Program-made: the position numbers and the translations under genes
The notes under the pieces: model-generated
What the model saw: the letters and a program-made list of their open reading frames with translations, nothing else
Told to the model about the DNA's origin: nothing
Databases searched by the model: none
Source: Gracilaria domingensis
Lineage: Eukaryota > Rhodophyta > Florideophyceae > Gracilariales > Gracilariaceae
Direction of reading: 5' to 3'
DNA: 28,384 nucleotides
NCBI GenBank assembly: GCA_022539475.1
Contig: VCMS01000455.1
Coordinates: 1 to 28,384, forward strand
Part shown: positions 26,806-28,384 of the stretch, in pieces
Layout: each line of letters begins with the position of its first letter
How positions within the stretch are numbered: position 1 is the first letter of the stretch

Positions 26806-27391
26806 TCACTGGGGCAGCGACACCGAAACCCACCGCGCAACGCGATGCAGAAGGACCAGGAACCATGGGAAATACTGCGGAGCAGCCTCAAGCAGGAAAA
26901 AAGGGACCCCAAGTGCCTCGGTATACACTGACACCACCGTTGGTGGAATGCCGGACGCTCCGGGGAGAGTTCACGTCAAGGACGGTACGAAATCACCAAG
27001 TGCTGGGTAAAAAATATCGGCGCAGGCGCAGCCGCGCGTCGAGATCGGGAGATCGAACGCCGCCAGCGGTGTCAAAAGCCCCGGTAACCCGGACGTAGCC
27101 GTTCAGAACCGGAATCAAAAAGTTGGAAAAATTGGAAATTCAACGGCTGCGCCGTTGAGCGACACCTGTAACAGGGAGGCGGTTCTCCCAAGGGAGCGTG
27201 GAAACCAACCGTTGGATCAGTCACGTGCACGCACAGTGGTCGAGCCCCGTGAGGAGGCATCTCCCGCGTCAAGCGGAAACGGCGATCAGCAAGCCGCTGC
27301 GGCACCGACTGAACCGTCACGACGGAAGGATCCACGCAAACTTGCCGTACGACGGCAAGGCGTCGCCAGCTCATCTAGCGTCACCACCCCT
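26806..27391 (+). other. Arg/Pro/Ser-rich linker continuation, frame uncertain
   Basis: GC-rich DNA resumes. Several frames are open; the best candidate at 27155-27390 encodes a Pro/Ala/Arg-rich, probably disordered segment that leads to the chromodomain frame after a -1 step near CCCC 27387-27390. A 7-bp inverted repeat CAACGGC/GCCGTTG lies at 27141-27157. No domain was recognised. Confidence 0.35.
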
Positions 27392-27822
27392 CAAAGGGAA
27401 TTGCCACCGCCGAGCGGGATACTGCGCAGGCAGAAATGCGCGCCATGAGAAGGCGAGGCGACCACCGTGATTCGGGTATTGAGCGCCTCCTAAGAGGTGA
27501 AGCAATCGCACGAATTACGGCAAGCCGCGCGGAAGTTCCACTCGTGGATATCGCACCACCACAAGGGTTGTCGCAAGGAGATGTGACTACAACACGGCAA
27601 GGCCGGCAAGTGTACGTTCAGGAGTACGTTGTCGCCGACATTGTCGGGCATACCTGGGACCAGGAGGGCATCTTGTTATACCGCGTCCGTTGGTACGGTT
27701 ACGACCCAAGTTGGGATACTCTTGAGCCAATCGAGCACCTGCCTCGCTCGAAGGTCATTAGTTATCACCGAAAAACGGGTACTGCACCGCCAGGGACGCT
27801 GGATCAAGCCCAAGTGGGATGA
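27392..27822 (+). CDS. C-terminal chromodomain of the chromovirus
   Basis: In this frame a basic helical stretch (TAQAEMRAMRRRGDHRDSGI) precedes a chromodomain at about 27,622-27,775: EYVVADIVGHTWDQEG, LLYRVRWYGYDPSWDTLEP, EHLPRSKVISYHRK. The aromatic residues expected for a methyl-lysine cage are present (Tyr at the first strand, Trp-Tyr-Gly-Tyr, Trp before the Glu-Pro). In chromoviruses this domain guides integration toward marked chromatin. It stops at 27820-27822. A +1 frame (27629-27979) continues with protein-like text (RWIKPKWDEVAVETEEV), so the original C-terminus may have been longer. Confidence 0.8.
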
Positions 27823-27979
27823 GGTTGCCGTGGAAACGGAGGAAGTCAGATCGTTGGCACACACACGTCATGCGACGGGATTGAGTCCACTCCATCTAGG
27901 TGGAATGCCTGTCGCATTGACGGTTCGACCGGCTCGAGCCGTGAGAACACCGATTTTCGGAAGGAAGGCTCACTCCTGA

Positions 27980-28384
27980 GGGTTTTTCATCCAGCTCGCT
28001 GGTAATGGTCTCGCTGCCACACCATGAACATGGTTTTTCCCTCGGAAGGGTGCATTTTTCGCAGCGCATCGGCATCGCATTACATTAGCCGGCTATGCCG
28101 GTGAGGAAGGAATACACCGTCGAAGACGTGAATGAAGCAAAAAATCTTTTTATCTCAAGGCTATACTACTGTGAACAGGTAATCACCCACGCATGGGGAA
28201 GCTCGGCTCCGTTTACTGGCCGTCGCCATCGCCCTCATTCTGAGGAGGCATACCGCCAAGGCGTTGAGCCAAGGCATCCGCTATAGCGGTGACGTCGCCA
28301 GAGGCCGCACTAGCACTTAAACCGCGCCGCGGAGGAAGCGAGCGATAATCGCACTTCGTCACACCGCTGGCGGGGGATGAAGCT
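27980..28384 (+). other. 3' non-coding end of the element; one small ORF
   Basis: No LTR, polypurine tract followed by TG, or RNA gene could be fixed. A 63-codon ATG frame at 28095-28286 (MPVRKEYTVEDVNEAKN...) has no recognised domain and may be chance. Short palindromes such as TAGCCGGCTA (28086-28095) occur. The sequence near 28,320-28,350 is GC-rich. The true 3' LTR may start beyond the window. Confidence 0.35.

Larger units (their letters stand above)
18766..28384 (+). mobile_element. Ty3/gypsy chromovirus LTR retrotransposon, broken, borders unresolved
   Basis: The domain order on the plus strand is gag, CCHC knuckle, retropepsin, RT, RNase H, HHCC-DDE integrase, then a C-terminal chromodomain. 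Integrase after RNase H defines Ty3/gypsy, and the chromodomain defines a chromovirus. The left border must lie between the hAT remnant and gag. I compared 18.8-19.6 kb with 27.98-28.38 kb by eye and found no matching LTRs, so the 3' LTR probably lies beyond the window. It carries two TAA nonsense codons, several -1 breaks and a 26-bp duplication, so this copy is not autonomous as read. It is visibly richer in G+C than the region 1 genes. Confidence 0.9.

Noticed and set aside
27980..28384. 3' LTR matching 18.8-19.6 kb
   Set aside because: Comparison by eye found no shared words long enough to indicate an LTR pair; a dot plot on a larger window would decide.

Overview
The window looks like nuclear DNA of an intron-poor eukaryote. 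It holds long uninterrupted ORFs with eukaryotic-style proteins, remnants of four kinds of eukaryotic transposon (non-LTR, hAT, a MITE and a Ty3/gypsy chromovirus), a satellite block, and no bacterial operon or ribosome-binding-site layout. A florideophyte red alga would fit this style, but the sequence does not settle the organism.

Region 1 (about 1-12,120) is a host-like gene cluster. Three divergent paralogs of a protein family I do not recognise sit at 541-2175 (+), 2354-3652 (-) and 8293-9429 (+). They share an N-terminal alignment, a Trp-[Tyr/Leu]-Pro...[Arg/Lys]-Pro box near residue 200 and a Gly-Phe-Tyr motif about 35-40 residues later. Between them lies a 1040-residue protein (4057-7179) with a ParB/sulfiredoxin-like N-terminal region, a strong candidate SUMO-interacting motif, a basic nuclear-localisation-like stretch and Cys-rich segments. 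Downstream (10342-12117) is a basic protein with a candidate cysteine-protease triad (Cys320, His534, Asp553) whose Cys box resembles USPL1-type SUMO proteases. A decayed non-LTR retrotransposon RNase H/3' end (about 7307-8113) and a decayed unknown ORF (9430-10104) sit between the genes. CACGTG-centred motifs recur in the gene-upstream regions.

Region 2 (about 12,120-17,980) is non-coding. It contains a 277-bp palindrome-rich MITE, a 28-bp x4 tandem array carrying the same TACACGTGTTTT word seen upstream of paralog C, about 2.9 kb of a degenerate ~300-bp satellite with a four-monomer, ~1.1-kb higher-order period, and about 1.1 kb of strikingly C-rich, G-poor DNA with quadruplex- and telomere-like C tracts.

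Region 3 (17,977-18,765, minus strand) is the C-terminal part of a hAT transposase with two in-frame stops.

Region 4 (about 18.8-28.4 kb) is one broken Ty3/gypsy chromovirus on the plus strand: gag, zinc knuckle, aspartic protease, RT, RNase H, integrase, a Ser/Thr/Pro-rich linker interrupted by ~400 bp of AT-rich GATATCC-rich DNA, then a terminal chromodomain. It carries two in-frame TAA stops, a 26-bp tandem duplication and a run of -1 frame breaks, most of them next to short C or G tracts. I found no matching LTR pair inside the window, so at least the 3' LTR probably lies outside it.

The most likely undescribed content is the region 1 gene set: a new paralogous family interspersed with a ParB-like/SIM protein and a SUMO-protease-like protein. 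That these genes act together is inferred from proximity only.
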